The notes beneath the pieces were generated by a model that worked only from the letters and a program-made list of their open reading frames with translations, searched no databases and was not told where the DNA came from. Source: UBA1309 sp047605645 (lineage in GTDB: Bacteria; Bacteroidota; Bacteroidia; Bacteroidales; Dysgonomonadaceae). Taken from it: a stretch of DNA of 64,000 bases. A program made the position numbers and the translations under genes. The stretch spans positions 54,236 through 118,235 of the forward strand of contig JASGFJ010000009.1 in NCBI GenBank assembly GCA_047605645.1. Direction: 5' to 3'. How positions within the stretch are numbered: position 1 is the first letter of the stretch; each line of letters starts with the position of its first letter. Below, piece by piece: positions 36,987-45,944 of the stretch.

Positions 36987-37024
36987 ATGCCTGTCGGGAA
37001 CTCTTTTCGGCAGGCATTTCTTTC
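36987..37024 (+). terminator. Rho-independent terminator after the VOC gene
   Basis: ATGCCTGTCG (36987-36996) pairs with CGGCAGGCAT (37008-37017), ten base pairs with one G-U, followed by TTCTTTC. It begins 20 bp after the VOC stop codon. Confidence 0.75.
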
Positions 37025-37140
37025 AGCAGTCTGGCTCACGACCTCAGCGTTTATTACACCGGACGGCAAAATAGCATGTACTAAAGGGGAAACAATTATT
37101 TCTGTTATTGAAATGGAGATAACTAATGAGAGTTGGACGG

Positions 37141-37690
37141 AAGCCGGAGTAAATGCAAAAAGGAGACCGAAGCATCAAAAATAGTACTGCAATCGATAAG
37201 AATACCGAAGTTTATTTCCGGAGAACCAATGTATGCACCTTTGATGAACAGACAACTTGGGAGTATTACAACCTCATCCGTGAGATTGAATACACTAACA
37301 AAGAGCTAGAAACGGGTCTGAATCTGCATCCCATTTATCACCGTTCGGGTTCACGCAGCGATGCTCATTTGTTTTTCGGACTACTGGCTTATTGGATTGT
37401 CTGGTACGATACGCTTTCAACTAAAACAATCGGGAGAAAACCCTTATTGGACAGAAATAGTGAAACCTATATCTACGCAGAAACTGGTGACCACACAATC
37501 CGTCAATGCTTTGGGTAAGAAGCTTGAGCTTAGACAGTGAGCCGGCCGACAAAAGATGCCGTGCAATATACTCGCCACTAAATCTAAAACAGGCGCCCTT
37601 TAAGAAAATAAAAATCTGGAGATCACAGCCACCACCCAAATAAGCAGCCTGGAGGCGTCTACCCGAGAATGGGATGGAGAAAGAGTGAAA
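37141..37690 (+). mobile_element. Decayed IS transposase, C-terminal part only (IS4/IS1634-like)
   Basis: Reading across three frames recovers the end of a DDE transposase. Frame 1 has VYFRRTNVCTFDEQTTWEYY, then NLIREIEYTNKELETGLNLH, PIYHRSGSRSDAHLFFGLLA, YWIV. A shifted frame has ENPYWTEIVKPISTQKLVTT and NALGKKLELRQ, and another LNLKQAPFKKIKIWRSQPPP. The DAHLFFGLLAYWIV stretch is the conserved catalytic-E helix region of this transposase group. The N-terminal half, any terminal inverted repeats and one intact frame are lacking, so the element is dead. It lies at the junction between the accessory region and the AT-rich radical SAM operon. Confidence 0.7.
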
Positions 37691-37717
37691 GTTGGGATAA
37701 AACAGGAAAGGAACTAA

Positions 37718-39043
37718 TTATTCTTTTTTCATGATGAACGTTGCTCCTCCTTGTTTTAAAATAAGAGAATCTTCTTCAGGTTTGAATTCAATTTCAATTT
37801 TAGCAGAATAAAATATAAATTTGTGTTCTGAGAAATATTCAAGATTGAAAGCTGGCTGCCCTGTCCCTTGAGCAACAAGAGTATCTCCATTTTTAGTTAT
37901 AGCCAATTTAATTGGGAAATGGAGGGTTGAATAAGTGCCTAAATACTTATCTAAGTCTATTGTTTTAAGTATGCCTTGATCAAAATTAGGGATATCATAT
38001 GGGTTGTTAAATATATCATCAAATACAATTTTAGCTATATCATTTAAATACATATTTAGACCATTAGATAATATTACACACGAAATTCTATGAATTGGGA
38101 TATACATGAAAAATGAATTAAAGCCGTCAATATGTCCACCAAAACCATACCCAATATAATTTTGAAATTTCATCTTTCTTATACCCATACCAAAATTATC
38201 TTTAATAGTTGTCATTTGGTCTAAACTCTCTTGACTTACAATATTTCCATTAAAAAGATTATCAACAAAAATATTTAGTTCATAAGGGGTGGTTATAATA
38301 CTCCCTGCACCTAAAACGGTAGACAAATTGGTAGATGTCTGTTTGTTCCATTTTTCTTTATAAAAAATATATGAGCTACAATCTGTGTTATCCATGTTTC
38401 TATCAAATCCACAAAGAGTATTCTTCAATCCTAAATTTTTAATTATATCATTGTAAAAAATCTGATCGTAAGTTTTATTGTAAATATCTTCCAAAATGTA
38501 AGATAATAAAACATAATTAGAATTACTATACTTCATCTGAGTACCCGGTTCAAAATCTATACCTTGTTGTTCAATAATCGAGAGCATTTCAGATTTATTT
38601 TTAAATTCAGTATTCCATTGAAAGAACGCCTCTCCATCAGTAAAGCTATGAATTCCACTACGGTGCTGCAGTAATTGACCTATTGTTATTATTTTTGAAT
38701 TTTTAATAAATGGGAAGAAAATATCTATAGTTTGGTCAAGAAATAATTTGCCATCTTCAACAGCTTTGAGAATCATTGTTGCTGTATATATCTTTGATAT
38801 TGAACCTATACGATATTTGGTGTTTCTATTAGCTTTTATATTTTTTTCTATATCAGCATATCCAACACAGTTATTGTATATTTCATTACCTTCTCTAAAA
38901 ACTGAGATGCTGCCTATAAATTTATTATTTTGACTAAGATGGTGAAAATACATAGTGAGTTTATTATCTGTTGGGACAAACTGCCCAAATAAGCAGAAGC
39001 AACCTATAGCATTTAGTAACATTATAATAAAATATTTCTTCAT
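37718..39043 (-). CDS. Exported serine hydrolase, beta-lactamase class C / AmpC-like
   Basis: From MKKYFIIMLLNAIGCFCLFG (signal peptide) this is a 441-residue protein. It has the serine motif S81-x-x-K84 (YRIGSISKIYTA), HRSGIHSF, KYSNSNYVLLSYILEDI (YxN) and HIDGFNSFFMYI near the third box, then a DUF3471-type C-terminal lipocalin-like tail. Likely an esterase or peptidase acting in the periplasm; not necessarily a beta-lactamase. It is the last gene of the leftward AT-rich cluster, 120 bp after the DUF5652 gene, and could process the product of the radical SAM system (inference). ATG 39043 is chosen over 39103 because it starts the signal peptide. Confidence 0.83.
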   Translation of the reverse strand: MKKYFIIMLLNAIGCFCLFGQFVPTDNKLTMYFHHLSQNNKFIGSISVFREGNEIYNNCVGYADIEKNIKANRNTKYRIGSISKIYTATMILKAVEDGKLFLDQTIDIFFPFIKNSKIITIGQLLQHRSGIHSFTDGEAFFQWNTEFKNKSEMLSIIEQQGIDFEPGTQMKYSNSNYVLLSYILEDIYNKTYDQIFYNDIIKNLGLKNTLCGFDRNMDNTDCSSYIFYKEKWNKQTSTNLSTVLGAGSIITTPYELNIFVDNLFNGNIVSQESLDQMTTIKDNFGMGIRKMKFQNYIGYGFGGHIDGFNSFFMYIPIHRISCVILSNGLNMYLNDIAKIVFDDIFNNPYDIPNFDQGILKTIDLDKYLGTYSTLHFPIKLAITKNGDTLVAQGTGQPAFNLEYFSEHKFIFYSAKIEIEFKPEEDSLILKQGGATFIMKKE

Positions 39044-39162
39044 GTAGCTAATGAATTGACATAAGAGATATTTGTTCCTTTCATATTCAAGAAGTAAAAT
39101 CAATGATTATATAAATCATATTCAATATTCTACTTTAAGCCCAGAATAAACTTCAAAACAGG

Positions 39163-39360
39163 TCATTTATCATTTTTCCTATGGTTTAAGATATAGATTA
39201 ATGGTAAAATACCTACAGTGTTTAATATAAATAATAAAATAAACCATATAAGATGGTTATTTCTTGCAGATCTCCACAACGCAAGCAATTTCCATATAAT
39301 ATCCCATAAGGCTAATAACCATACCCAGAAAGGGATTTTGTATAATACATCTAGCATCAT
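39163..39360 (-). CDS. Small two-helix membrane protein, DUF5652-like
   Basis: This 65-residue protein has two hydrophobic stretches (FWVWLLALWDIIWKLLALW and LIWFILLFILNTVGILPLIY) joined by RSARNNH, the pattern of DUF5652/PLDc_N-like membrane proteins. Its ATG overlaps the TAA of the upstream B12-type radical SAM gene (TAATG), implying translational coupling. The role is unknown. Confidence 0.75.
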   Translation of the reverse strand: MMLDVLYKIPFWVWLLALWDIIWKLLALWRSARNNHLIWFILLFILNTVGILPLIYILNHRKNDK

Positions 39361-41225
39361 TATTTAATTGAAATATTATAATTTATAATTGAAATTATCT
39401 GAGAATAATCCTTATTATGATAAATCAAACCTCTGCTAAAATAATAATCTAATATACGAATTAGGTTGTTGGGAGAAGTCGTTAGATTATATTTTTGACG
39501 CAAACTATCACATAGTTTCTCCAATGTAATTATATCGTTAGTTAATTCAAATATATAAGAGTCCAAAGAGTTTAATAAGATATCAAGCGAATAAACTTCT
39601 TTAAAATTCACATATTCATGAAATTTTATCTGTTTTTCTTCTAAGGTAATTTTATATGAATGTTTATTTCTTCTATAATATATTTCTTGTCTGTCAAAAA
39701 TATCCCACCATTCATTTTTATATGGTAACCAGTAATCCAAGATTTCCCATGCACATTCCTTACTTACATAATCGGAAACGCATTTATGCATAAGTTTTAA
39801 TGGCACATAATGTTCTATGTTGAAATTTTTATCTTTAATGACGTATTTACTTGTGGCATTCACAGTTAAACGACTTGGCATTTGGTATGTTTCAGCATTG
39901 TTTCGATAAAATCTGAGAAACTTTGTATTTTGAATTGCTTCAAAAATATCTTTTTCTGTTTCTTCAAATAAGTTCGTTAAAACATTCATTCCTGTAATTC
40001 GAATATTATTTTCAGTGGCTATTTTCATAAAAAAAAGATTACTAGCAAAAGTATTCTTCTTTTCCATTTTAGACAGTAAAGAATCACTTGTACTTTCCCA
40101 TCCTATTTGCACAGAGAAAATTCCCGCTTTAGACATTTTAAGAATAGTTTGTCTGTCTAAATTTTGGGTAATTATTTCAGCAGATACAATTTTAAATCTA
40201 GGCTCTATTCTTTTAATTTCAATAAAACAGTCCAAAACTTTATTGAAATTATCTAAATTAATTCCAATGATATCTGTATCTAAAAAAAGGAAACTATATA
40301 CCCCCCATTGTTTAATATATGAAGTAATTTCATTTCTTATTTTTTCTAAATTTTTCGTCCTGTATTTATAGCCAACGTTTAAATAACAAAAATGACACTT
40401 TCCCCAATGACATCCTCTTGAGCCCTCTATCGGTAATTGACAATTTACTCGGGATAAATTTGTTGAACTATCTATTATGTTAAAAAAATCAGAAAAATCC
40501 AACAATGTAGGTTCTGATAAATCAGCATATTCTTTTTTATTTGATTTAGATAATTCTACCTGATTGTTTTTACGATAAGCAATATAAGGTATATCGACAA
40601 AGTTGCCTAATTGGAGATTTTTTACTATCTGTAGTAGCTGATGCTCCCCCTCTCCCCATGCAGCAATATCAAATTGTTTGAAGTTCTCTAAAATACTTGT
40701 TGCTGATTTTTTAGTATTTATTCCCCCAACAATTATTGGTATATCATAGAATATTGTTTTTAGTATATCACCCAAAATAGAGGAAAATAGCCATTGGTCT
40801 AACTTGAGTGAGAAGCCAAAGCATAAAGCATTCGAGAATTCATATTCATTAATTATATTGTAGATAATTTCATCTGTTTTTTTTTTAAAAGATGCCATGT
40901 GTTTATCTATGAATTCTGGATTCTTATTGATATTCTCCATATTTAGAAGCATCAAAATTGTTTTTACTTTTTCGTAAAGTGAAAAGTCTTTTTTTGAAAT
41001 GGCCAAATAATTTAGAAATAGCAATTCTGAGTAAACAGAGTACCCTTCAATATTTACTTTTTGAAAAGAAAAATTTGATTGTAAATCCTTAAAAATTAAA
41101 TTCCAATAGACGATTTTTACATCAAAGCCGTTTTTGACTAAAAAAGATTTTAATATTGTTAGGGAGGCCAAAGGAATATTGGTCTGTACCGGTGGACAAG
41201 CATGTAATATAACTACTCTTTTCAT
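39360..41225 (-). CDS. Cobalamin-type radical SAM enzyme with PqqD-like C-terminal domain
   Basis: This 621-residue enzyme has an N-terminal cobalamin-binding-like Rossmann domain (MKRVVILHACPP, then ASLTILKSFLVKNGFDVKIV; IPIIVGGINTKKSAT; FDIAAWGEGEHQLLQIVKNL) without an obvious DxHxxG motif. A radical SAM barrel follows, with cluster ligands C-x4-C-x2-C near 272-280 (GSRGCHWGKCHFCYLNVG) and IDRQ/QIGWESTSDSLLSKM downstream. The last 80 residues (SYIFELTNDIITLEKLCDSL, then NLIRILDYYFSRGLIYHN) resemble a PqqD-type winged helix that recognises RiPP leaders. Such enzymes methylate or otherwise modify peptides at unactivated carbons. It is encoded 56 bp after the lipoprotein gene. Confidence 0.78.
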   Translation of the reverse strand: MKRVVILHACPPVQTNIPLASLTILKSFLVKNGFDVKIVYWNLIFKDLQSNFSFQKVNIEGYSVYSELLFLNYLAISKKDFSLYEKVKTILMLLNMENINKNPEFIDKHMASFKKKTDEIIYNIINEYEFSNALCFGFSLKLDQWLFSSILGDILKTIFYDIPIIVGGINTKKSATSILENFKQFDIAAWGEGEHQLLQIVKNLQLGNFVDIPYIAYRKNNQVELSKSNKKEYADLSEPTLLDFSDFFNIIDSSTNLSRVNCQLPIEGSRGCHWGKCHFCYLNVGYKYRTKNLEKIRNEITSYIKQWGVYSFLFLDTDIIGINLDNFNKVLDCFIEIKRIEPRFKIVSAEIITQNLDRQTILKMSKAGIFSVQIGWESTSDSLLSKMEKKNTFASNLFFMKIATENNIRITGMNVLTNLFEETEKDIFEAIQNTKFLRFYRNNAETYQMPSRLTVNATSKYVIKDKNFNIEHYVPLKLMHKCVSDYVSKECAWEILDYWLPYKNEWWDIFDRQEIYYRRNKHSYKITLEEKQIKFHEYVNFKEVYSLDILLNSLDSYIFELTNDIITLEKLCDSLRQKYNLTTSPNNLIRILDYYFSRGLIYHNKDYSQIISIINYNISIK

Positions 41226-41281
41226 GATAAGTTCATAAAAGTTATTGTATATGATATAAGTAATTTATTACGTCTCTCTGG

Positions 41282-42208
41282 TTATAGCTTATTTTCTAAA
41301 TTGTAGAAATTTTGTAAATTGAGCGCAATAAACTCACGTATTTTTTCCCTGTCATAATGAGAATAATTTTCAATAATAGCATTAGTTAATTCGTCTGCTC
41401 TTGTCAAAACTAGTTCATCATATAATAATTCAGCAGGAATATATGTATCGCTATGTTCATTTGCCCAGAATTTTAATATAGGTTCATCATGCATTACACT
41501 TAATACCTCGGTTGGCATTTCAGGTAATTCTGTTTCTCCACAAGTATGAAACTGATCCAAAATATAGTCATGAGTAATTGCTGCGATTTTGGCTCCAATA
41601 GCAATACCCATATAGATCGATTCTTCTACTGCACCTGATTTAAGCATCATTTGTTCTGAATGAGGCAAACTTTTCAAGAATAGTTGATAATCTTCTTCTG
41701 TTTTGAAAAATTTTTTATAATCAGCATATCCGTTGGAGACAATTTTTGCAGAGTCTGATATTAATCCCTTTAACCTGCATAATCGGATAAACTCAGACAA
41801 ATTTTTGTTTTTTGCGGCATCCAGAACTTCTTTATCAGCCATCGCTAACAATACCATTTTATCTTTTTCGTTCAAATATTGGCTAATATTTACTCCATAA
41901 ATTGCGCTGTATTTTTTCTGGGAAAGATATGTGTCTGGATCTGAACAGAACTGTTTGGATGCGCTTTCATCTGTTGTAATATCTTTGATAAGTAAATTCA
42001 TTATATTTGCATATCTTTCGATTTCGGCAGAGAGCCTGAGTTCATTTATATTTAAAAGATGTTTGCCTTTTTCAGAGTTTGAATTAAGTAGAAGATCATC
42101 GTATCTGCTACCCATATTATACTCGGAATGATCAGCAGAGCACCCTCCTAGAAAGATAGTAGCAGCAGCTCCAACAATACTCTTTTTGGGTAAAACTTTC
42201 TTTTTCAT
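41282..42208 (-). CDS. Unrecognised lipoprotein sandwiched between two radical SAM genes
   Basis: This 308-residue protein starts with a basic N-terminus and hydrophobic stretch ending in a lipobox (IVGAAATIFLGGC, then SADHS), so it should be a lipoprotein. I do not recognise the rest. It is helix-rich, with one segment (RYANIMNLLIKDITTDESAS, then KQFCSDPDTYLSQK) that resembles Nif11/nitrile-hydratase-type RiPP leader helices (..D..F...F..DP..YL). Additional Cys occur in FIRLCRLKG and DQFHTCGETE. It ends FIALNLQNFYNLENKL. Position between two radical SAM genes with tight spacing (10 and 56 bp) makes it the prime candidate substrate for modification. That is an inference. Confidence 0.7.
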   Translation of the reverse strand: MKKKVLPKKSIVGAAATIFLGGCSADHSEYNMGSRYDDLLLNSNSEKGKHLLNINELRLSAEIERYANIMNLLIKDITTDESASKQFCSDPDTYLSQKKYSAIYGVNISQYLNEKDKMVLLAMADKEVLDAAKNKNLSEFIRLCRLKGLISDSAKIVSNGYADYKKFFKTEEDYQLFLKSLPHSEQMMLKSGAVEESIYMGIAIGAKIAAITHDYILDQFHTCGETELPEMPTEVLSVMHDEPILKFWANEHSDTYIPAELLYDELVLTRADELTNAIIENYSHYDREKIREFIALNLQNFYNLENKL

Positions 42209-42218
42209 AATTTTAAAT

Positions 42219-43253
42219 TTATAAAGGTTTGGTTCTTGTTAAATGCATAGACTGTAATCTAAATAAAATACCTGGGATCTGCGATTTGTATGTTTCTCTT
42301 ATTGCATTAATATTATTTTCATTTTTAATTGTTTCAATACAATACATACAGTTATGAGGAAATTTTTTGGGTTTAATTCCTTGATGTTTTAAAATTGTTT
42401 CATATAAATGTTTAGAACCTAATGTATATAACCATAATTTATATATATCCTCAAATTGAGCCTCATATAATTCATTAAGAGAATAATTTCTTAAATTACC
42501 AAGTTTTAAAAATTGATTAAATTCTACAGTAATACCACAACAAGCTAATAGATGAGAATAAGGATTTATACTGATTGTTCTGAATATATTATCACATCCC
42601 TCAATGCTTTCTTTTTTTTCATTATTTACATCATCTTTGTTATTGCAAGAATTGTTCCCAGTTCGAATAGCTATCCATGATGCTGATATGAGCTTGACTT
42701 GATTATTTTTAATCAATTTGGCCAAAACGTCATTTGATTCAAAATTTTCTTTAGTAAATACTGCTCCATCCCATGACTCAAGAGCTACATATATAGGTAA
42801 ACTTACCCCTAAATCAATGGCTGCCCGTATTCCATTGATGACATAATCAATCTTTACAAATTCCTGATGGTCATCTCCTGTACTAAAATTAATTTCTTTT
42901 AAGCCACTATCGACCAAACTGCTTAATCTCTCATATGCTTTATCATATGTATCTGCCCAATATCCATTTGTAACAACTCTAACGCTTAACCCCAATTTCG
43001 TGGCATGGTTAATACATTTCTCTAAGTCTTCACCAATTAAAAAACACTCTCCTCCAGTAAATACACAGACTCTTAATGATGGGAAACTATCTATTGCTTG
43101 GTCTATATGATATATAATTTCGTTATAAGACATTCGGTGTTTGATTTTTGGTGTACAGCCAAAACAGCAATTCTTGCATGATGCAGTACATCTATGTGTC
43201 GGTAAGATGGTAAGAGTAGTAGGCTTTTCGTTAATCAAATCTTTGTAAGTCAT
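42219..43253 (-). CDS. Radical SAM/SPASM-like enzyme
   Basis: This 344-residue enzyme has the [4Fe-4S] motif C22-x3-C26-x2-C29 (LPTHRCTASCKNCCFGC) near the N-terminus, a radical SAM barrel with VCVFTGGECFLIG (GGEP-like), LSVRVVTNGYWADTYDKAYE and EINFSTGDDHQEFV, and a Cys-rich C-terminal part (LLACCGITVEF followed by FLKLGNLRNYSLNELYEA, then HNCMYCIET) resembling a SPASM auxiliary-cluster domain. Members of this group modify peptides or proteins (thioether links, Cys-adjacent chemistry) or handle anaerobic sulfatase maturation; the GDDH barrel motif fits none of these specifically. It is the first gene of the operon, with a 205-nt leader from the predicted promoter. Confidence 0.85.
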   Translation of the reverse strand: MTYKDLINEKPTTLTILPTHRCTASCKNCCFGCTPKIKHRMSYNEIIYHIDQAIDSFPSLRVCVFTGGECFLIGEDLEKCINHATKLGLSVRVVTNGYWADTYDKAYERLSSLVDSGLKEINFSTGDDHQEFVKIDYVINGIRAAIDLGVSLPIYVALESWDGAVFTKENFESNDVLAKLIKNNQVKLISASWIAIRTGNNSCNNKDDVNNEKKESIEGCDNIFRTISINPYSHLLACCGITVEFNQFLKLGNLRNYSLNELYEAQFEDIYKLWLYTLGSKHLYETILKHQGIKPKKFPHNCMYCIETIKNENNINAIRETYKSQIPGILFRLQSMHLTRTKPL

Positions 43254-43463
43254 AATTTCAGCTGTGTTAAATTCCTTGTAATTAGCTTGTTGATGTTATA
43301 CAATTATTTCAACAGTCTTGCTTTTATTATCGGAATATAATTATAGATGTTACTATGTGATATTATTTTTAAAAGAACTTTCTTCAAAAATAATTACTAT
43401 AAGCGTTTTAGTTATCGTAGAGTTTCTAACTATTAAATAATAAATAGATAGTCTTGATTGCTA

Positions 43464-43496
43464 TAAAGATACTGATTAAAAGTTGACTAAAACAAT
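43464..43496 (-). promoter_or_regulatory. Predicted promoter of the radical SAM operon
   Basis: On the minus strand, ATTG (43493-43496) and TATCTTTA (43464-43471) are separated by 21 bp. The -7 element differs from TAnnTTTG at one position. The leader to the radical SAM start at 43253 would be about 205 nt, long enough for a regulatory structure. No short precursor-peptide ORF was found in 43254-43760. Confidence 0.4.
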
Positions 43497-43618
43497 TATC
43501 TATATATGTTATAAAACATTTATATGTTTTTTTAGTCTGATTGAATATACCAGTATTTTTTTATTGAAATTCAATATTTTATATAGATATTTGGCTCTTT
43601 CATTCCTACCTGCTCTAG

Positions 43619-43699
43619 ACCACATCCGAAGAGGATTATTATTTTGAACTCACATCTCCCTCAAAAGCCATGATGGAGGCCTTCATGAAACCGCTTTAA
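43619..43699 (+). pseudogene. Unrecognised C-terminal gene remnant
   Basis: TTSEEDYYFELTSPSKAMME followed by AFMKPL and a TAA is an open stretch of 26 codons preceded by a stop. Its base composition is like the flanking genome rather than the AT-rich operon to its left, so it may mark the boundary of the inserted segment. The family is not recognised. Confidence 0.4.
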
Positions 43700-43760
43700 T
43701 ATATCACTCATTATCAACACACACCTACAGCCAATTATAAATATTCACTTATGCATACAT

Positions 43761-45074
43761 TCATTCCATTTTCTTAACTTTCCAAAGTGTTGCACAAAGA
43801 ATAAAAGATAATGCCGCCGCTCCTATCCAGAAATATTGAATCGATGAAAAATCATAGGAAGCAATACCTTCTGTCACAGTTTTACTATCCCCAATCAAGC
43901 GGCCACTTAGTATATCCTGTATTCCCGCTCCAATGTAACTAGCAATACCGACAACACCCAATGCTGCTCCCGAAGCCCTTTTGGGAGCAATATCCACAGC
44001 CATCAATCCTCCCAGATAACAGATTAGTACTCCGATAGAAAGACCAAATAGAATCATGCCGACGATATCCAATGCAAAATAGCCTTTAGGAATAAATACA
44101 AACATGGTTATGGCAATGGTATTACATATACCGAATATCAATGCCGGCACATTCCTGTTTCCTTTAAATAGCCTATCGGATAAGATCCCTGACAAAACAG
44201 TTCCGATAATCCCGCAAACAGAAGATACAGCAACAATACTGCTTGCCTCTACTGAAGTATAAGCCTTTTGATTTTCCAGGAAGAAGATTCCCCAACTATT
44301 AACTGCATAGCGACTGATATACATACAGGCACTTGACAGAGCAAGAATCCATATAAATGGATTTTTGAGAACTTCCAGTTGAGTTGCTCCCACCGATTTA
44401 TTCAATTCCTTTGATGGCATAACAGATACTAGACCTTTACTACCCGGACTGTCGTGGAAGAAGAGCATAATGATGAGAGCACCAATCAACCCGACAATTC
44501 CTGCAGCTTCAAATCCCCAGCGCCATCCGGCTATGCTGACAACAAAAGCAGTAGCGATAAAAGTCAATGCTTCTCCGATATTATGGCTGGCACTCCAAAA
44601 CCCATAATACGATCCTCTTTCCTTATCTGTAAACCAACGTGACAAGCCTACAACACTACTCGGAGCACCCATACTTTGTGCCCAACCGTTGATTCCCCAC
44701 AGAATAACAAATATCCAGAAGGAGTGGCTAAGTCCCAAAATGATATTTACAGCGGATGATATGAGCAACCCCATAGCCATAAAGCGTTTGATATTTACCC
44801 GATCGCCTAAAAAACCGTTGACAAACTTACCAACTGCATAGGTGAAGAATAATGCAGAACCAACTATGCCCAATTCGCTTTCAGTGAGTATACCACCATC
44901 AACTAATGGTTTCTTGACAACACTGATACTTAAACGGCAAACGTAATAGAGCCCATACCCAATAGTCGCTGAAAGAAACACTGACCATTGGAGACTTTTT
45001 AGATATTTTTTGTCTTCTCGCAAATATTCCTGTCCGGAAGATGGAGAAAGGAATTGTATTATATTTCTAATCAT
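43761..45074 (-). CDS. Major facilitator antiporter of the organophosphate:phosphate (OPA, GlpT-like) family
   Basis: This 437-residue transporter imports glycerol-3-phosphate or a similar phosphoester in exchange for phosphate. It has 12 predicted helices, and the OPA signatures are present: LYYVCRLSISVVKKPLV in the first helix region, GFLGDRVNIKRFMAMGLL as the loop 2-3 motif, NGWAQSMGAPSSVVGLSRWFTDKERGSYYG (the conserved NG.AQ..GWP..... S.W... ERG.. signature) and a matching second half. Its start overlaps the end of the phosphodiesterase gene (45067-45074), so the two are translationally coupled and should work in series: the enzyme releases glycerol-3-phosphate and this protein imports it. 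Confidence 0.9.
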   Translation of the reverse strand: MIRNIIQFLSPSSGQEYLREDKKYLKSLQWSVFLSATIGYGLYYVCRLSISVVKKPLVDGGILTESELGIVGSALFFTYAVGKFVNGFLGDRVNIKRFMAMGLLISSAVNIILGLSHSFWIFVILWGINGWAQSMGAPSSVVGLSRWFTDKERGSYYGFWSASHNIGEALTFIATAFVVSIAGWRWGFEAAGIVGLIGALIIMLFFHDSPGSKGLVSVMPSKELNKSVGATQLEVLKNPFIWILALSSACMYISRYAVNSWGIFFLENQKAYTSVEASSIVAVSSVCGIIGTVLSGILSDRLFKGNRNVPALIFGICNTIAITMFVFIPKGYFALDIVGMILFGLSIGVLICYLGGLMAVDIAPKRASGAALGVVGIASYIGAGIQDILSGRLIGDSKTVTEGIASYDFSSIQYFWIGAAALSFILCATLWKVKKME

Positions 45075-45939
45075 GCAGACCTCTCTTTCTTAAATAATCC
45101 AGCATCATAGCCGGACGATCTGTTTGAAGGATACGAGCGCCGAACATGTCGATCAGATATCCCCAAGTCACATCAGTATTTTTTAAGGCTCTATCATCAC
45201 TATAGCCACCACAAAGGGATGGCCATAAGGAATTAATCCATATAAGGGAAGTCGTATTTTCCAACTTGCTTTTTATATGCAACAATAAATCTTTGTTTTC
45301 TTTCTCAAAAACTATTTCATAGAAAGGATATTGCATATCAAGAATTGGGTTTAGAGCTTCTATAGTAGTTGTATCTTTTATGGTCACAACTGGCATAAAT
45401 ATCATTTTATCCAGACGTTCGCCAAATTGCAGCTTTAGCTCTGCATAAGCTTTATTCGATTTGATAATTGCCTGCTCCAGAGTATTAGTCTTTTCCAGTA
45501 TTTGGTACACATCGTCAAAATATTTGTCGGCTTTATCCAAATTGACTATTATTTTCCCTTTAGCGACAAGCATGGCTTCCTCTAATGAGGGAACCTTAAA
45601 TTCGGATACGCGCCCCAATCCGTTTCTTAGGTAAAGAGACTGTATTTCAGCTAACGTCAGATCACCCACAAACCCTTGTCCATTAGTGGTACGATCCACT
45701 GTTTTGTCGTGCATCAGAATCAAATGCCCATCTTTGGTTTTTGAAATATCTATCTCCACAATGTCGACACCCATTTTTATGCAGCTTTCAATACCTTCAA
45801 GTGCATTATCTGCATAATTTCGCCAGTCGCCACGATGGGAAACGACTAAAACGTTCTTTGCTTCTTTATTTTGAGCTGAGACACAGCTGTAACTCAACAA
45901 TAGAAGTAATACGAATAATATATTTTTATTAAGTTTCAT
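45067..45939 (-). CDS. Exported glycerophosphodiester phosphodiesterase
   Basis: This 290-residue GDPD-family enzyme cleaves glycerophosphodiesters (deacylated phospholipids) to glycerol-3-phosphate plus alcohol. A signal peptide (ILFVLLLLLSYSCVSAQ) sends it to the periplasm. The TIM-barrel catalytic motifs are intact: SHRGDWRNYADNALEGIESC (HR), VDIVEIDISKTKDGHLILMHD (E-x-D and H) and KTVDRTTNGQG; WGYLIDMFGARILQTDRP lies near the end (the usual Q/TDxP). It lies 5 bp after the metallo-hydrolase gene and 8 bp overlap with the GlpT-like gene, so it is in one operon with susCD. Confidence 0.93.
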   Translation of the reverse strand: MKLNKNILFVLLLLLSYSCVSAQNKEAKNVLVVSHRGDWRNYADNALEGIESCIKMGVDIVEIDISKTKDGHLILMHDKTVDRTTNGQGFVGDLTLAEIQSLYLRNGLGRVSEFKVPSLEEAMLVAKGKIIVNLDKADKYFDDVYQILEKTNTLEQAIIKSNKAYAELKLQFGERLDKMIFMPVVTIKDTTTIEALNPILDMQYPFYEIVFEKENKDLLLHIKSKLENTTSLIWINSLWPSLCGGYSDDRALKNTDVTWGYLIDMFGARILQTDRPAMMLDYLRKRGLHD

Positions 45940-45944
45940 TCTTC

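Noticed and set aside
36987..37190. Coding frames around 36812-37184
   Set aside because: They cross the terminator of the VOC gene and have no motif; they are chance frames.
29840..37600. Integron cassette array
   Set aside because: No tyrosine integrase gene of integron type and no attC-like inverted sites were seen between the small genes.
43511..43533. AT-only hairpin (AAAACAT/ATGTTTT) followed by T's
   Set aside because: Stem is short and made only of A-T pairs, and no rightward gene ends nearby, so a terminator is not supported.
43254..43760. Short RiPP precursor gene upstream of the radical SAM operon
   Set aside because: Stops are dense in all minus-strand frames and no ATG-initiated frame of useful length exists, so a classical small precursor is not visible here.
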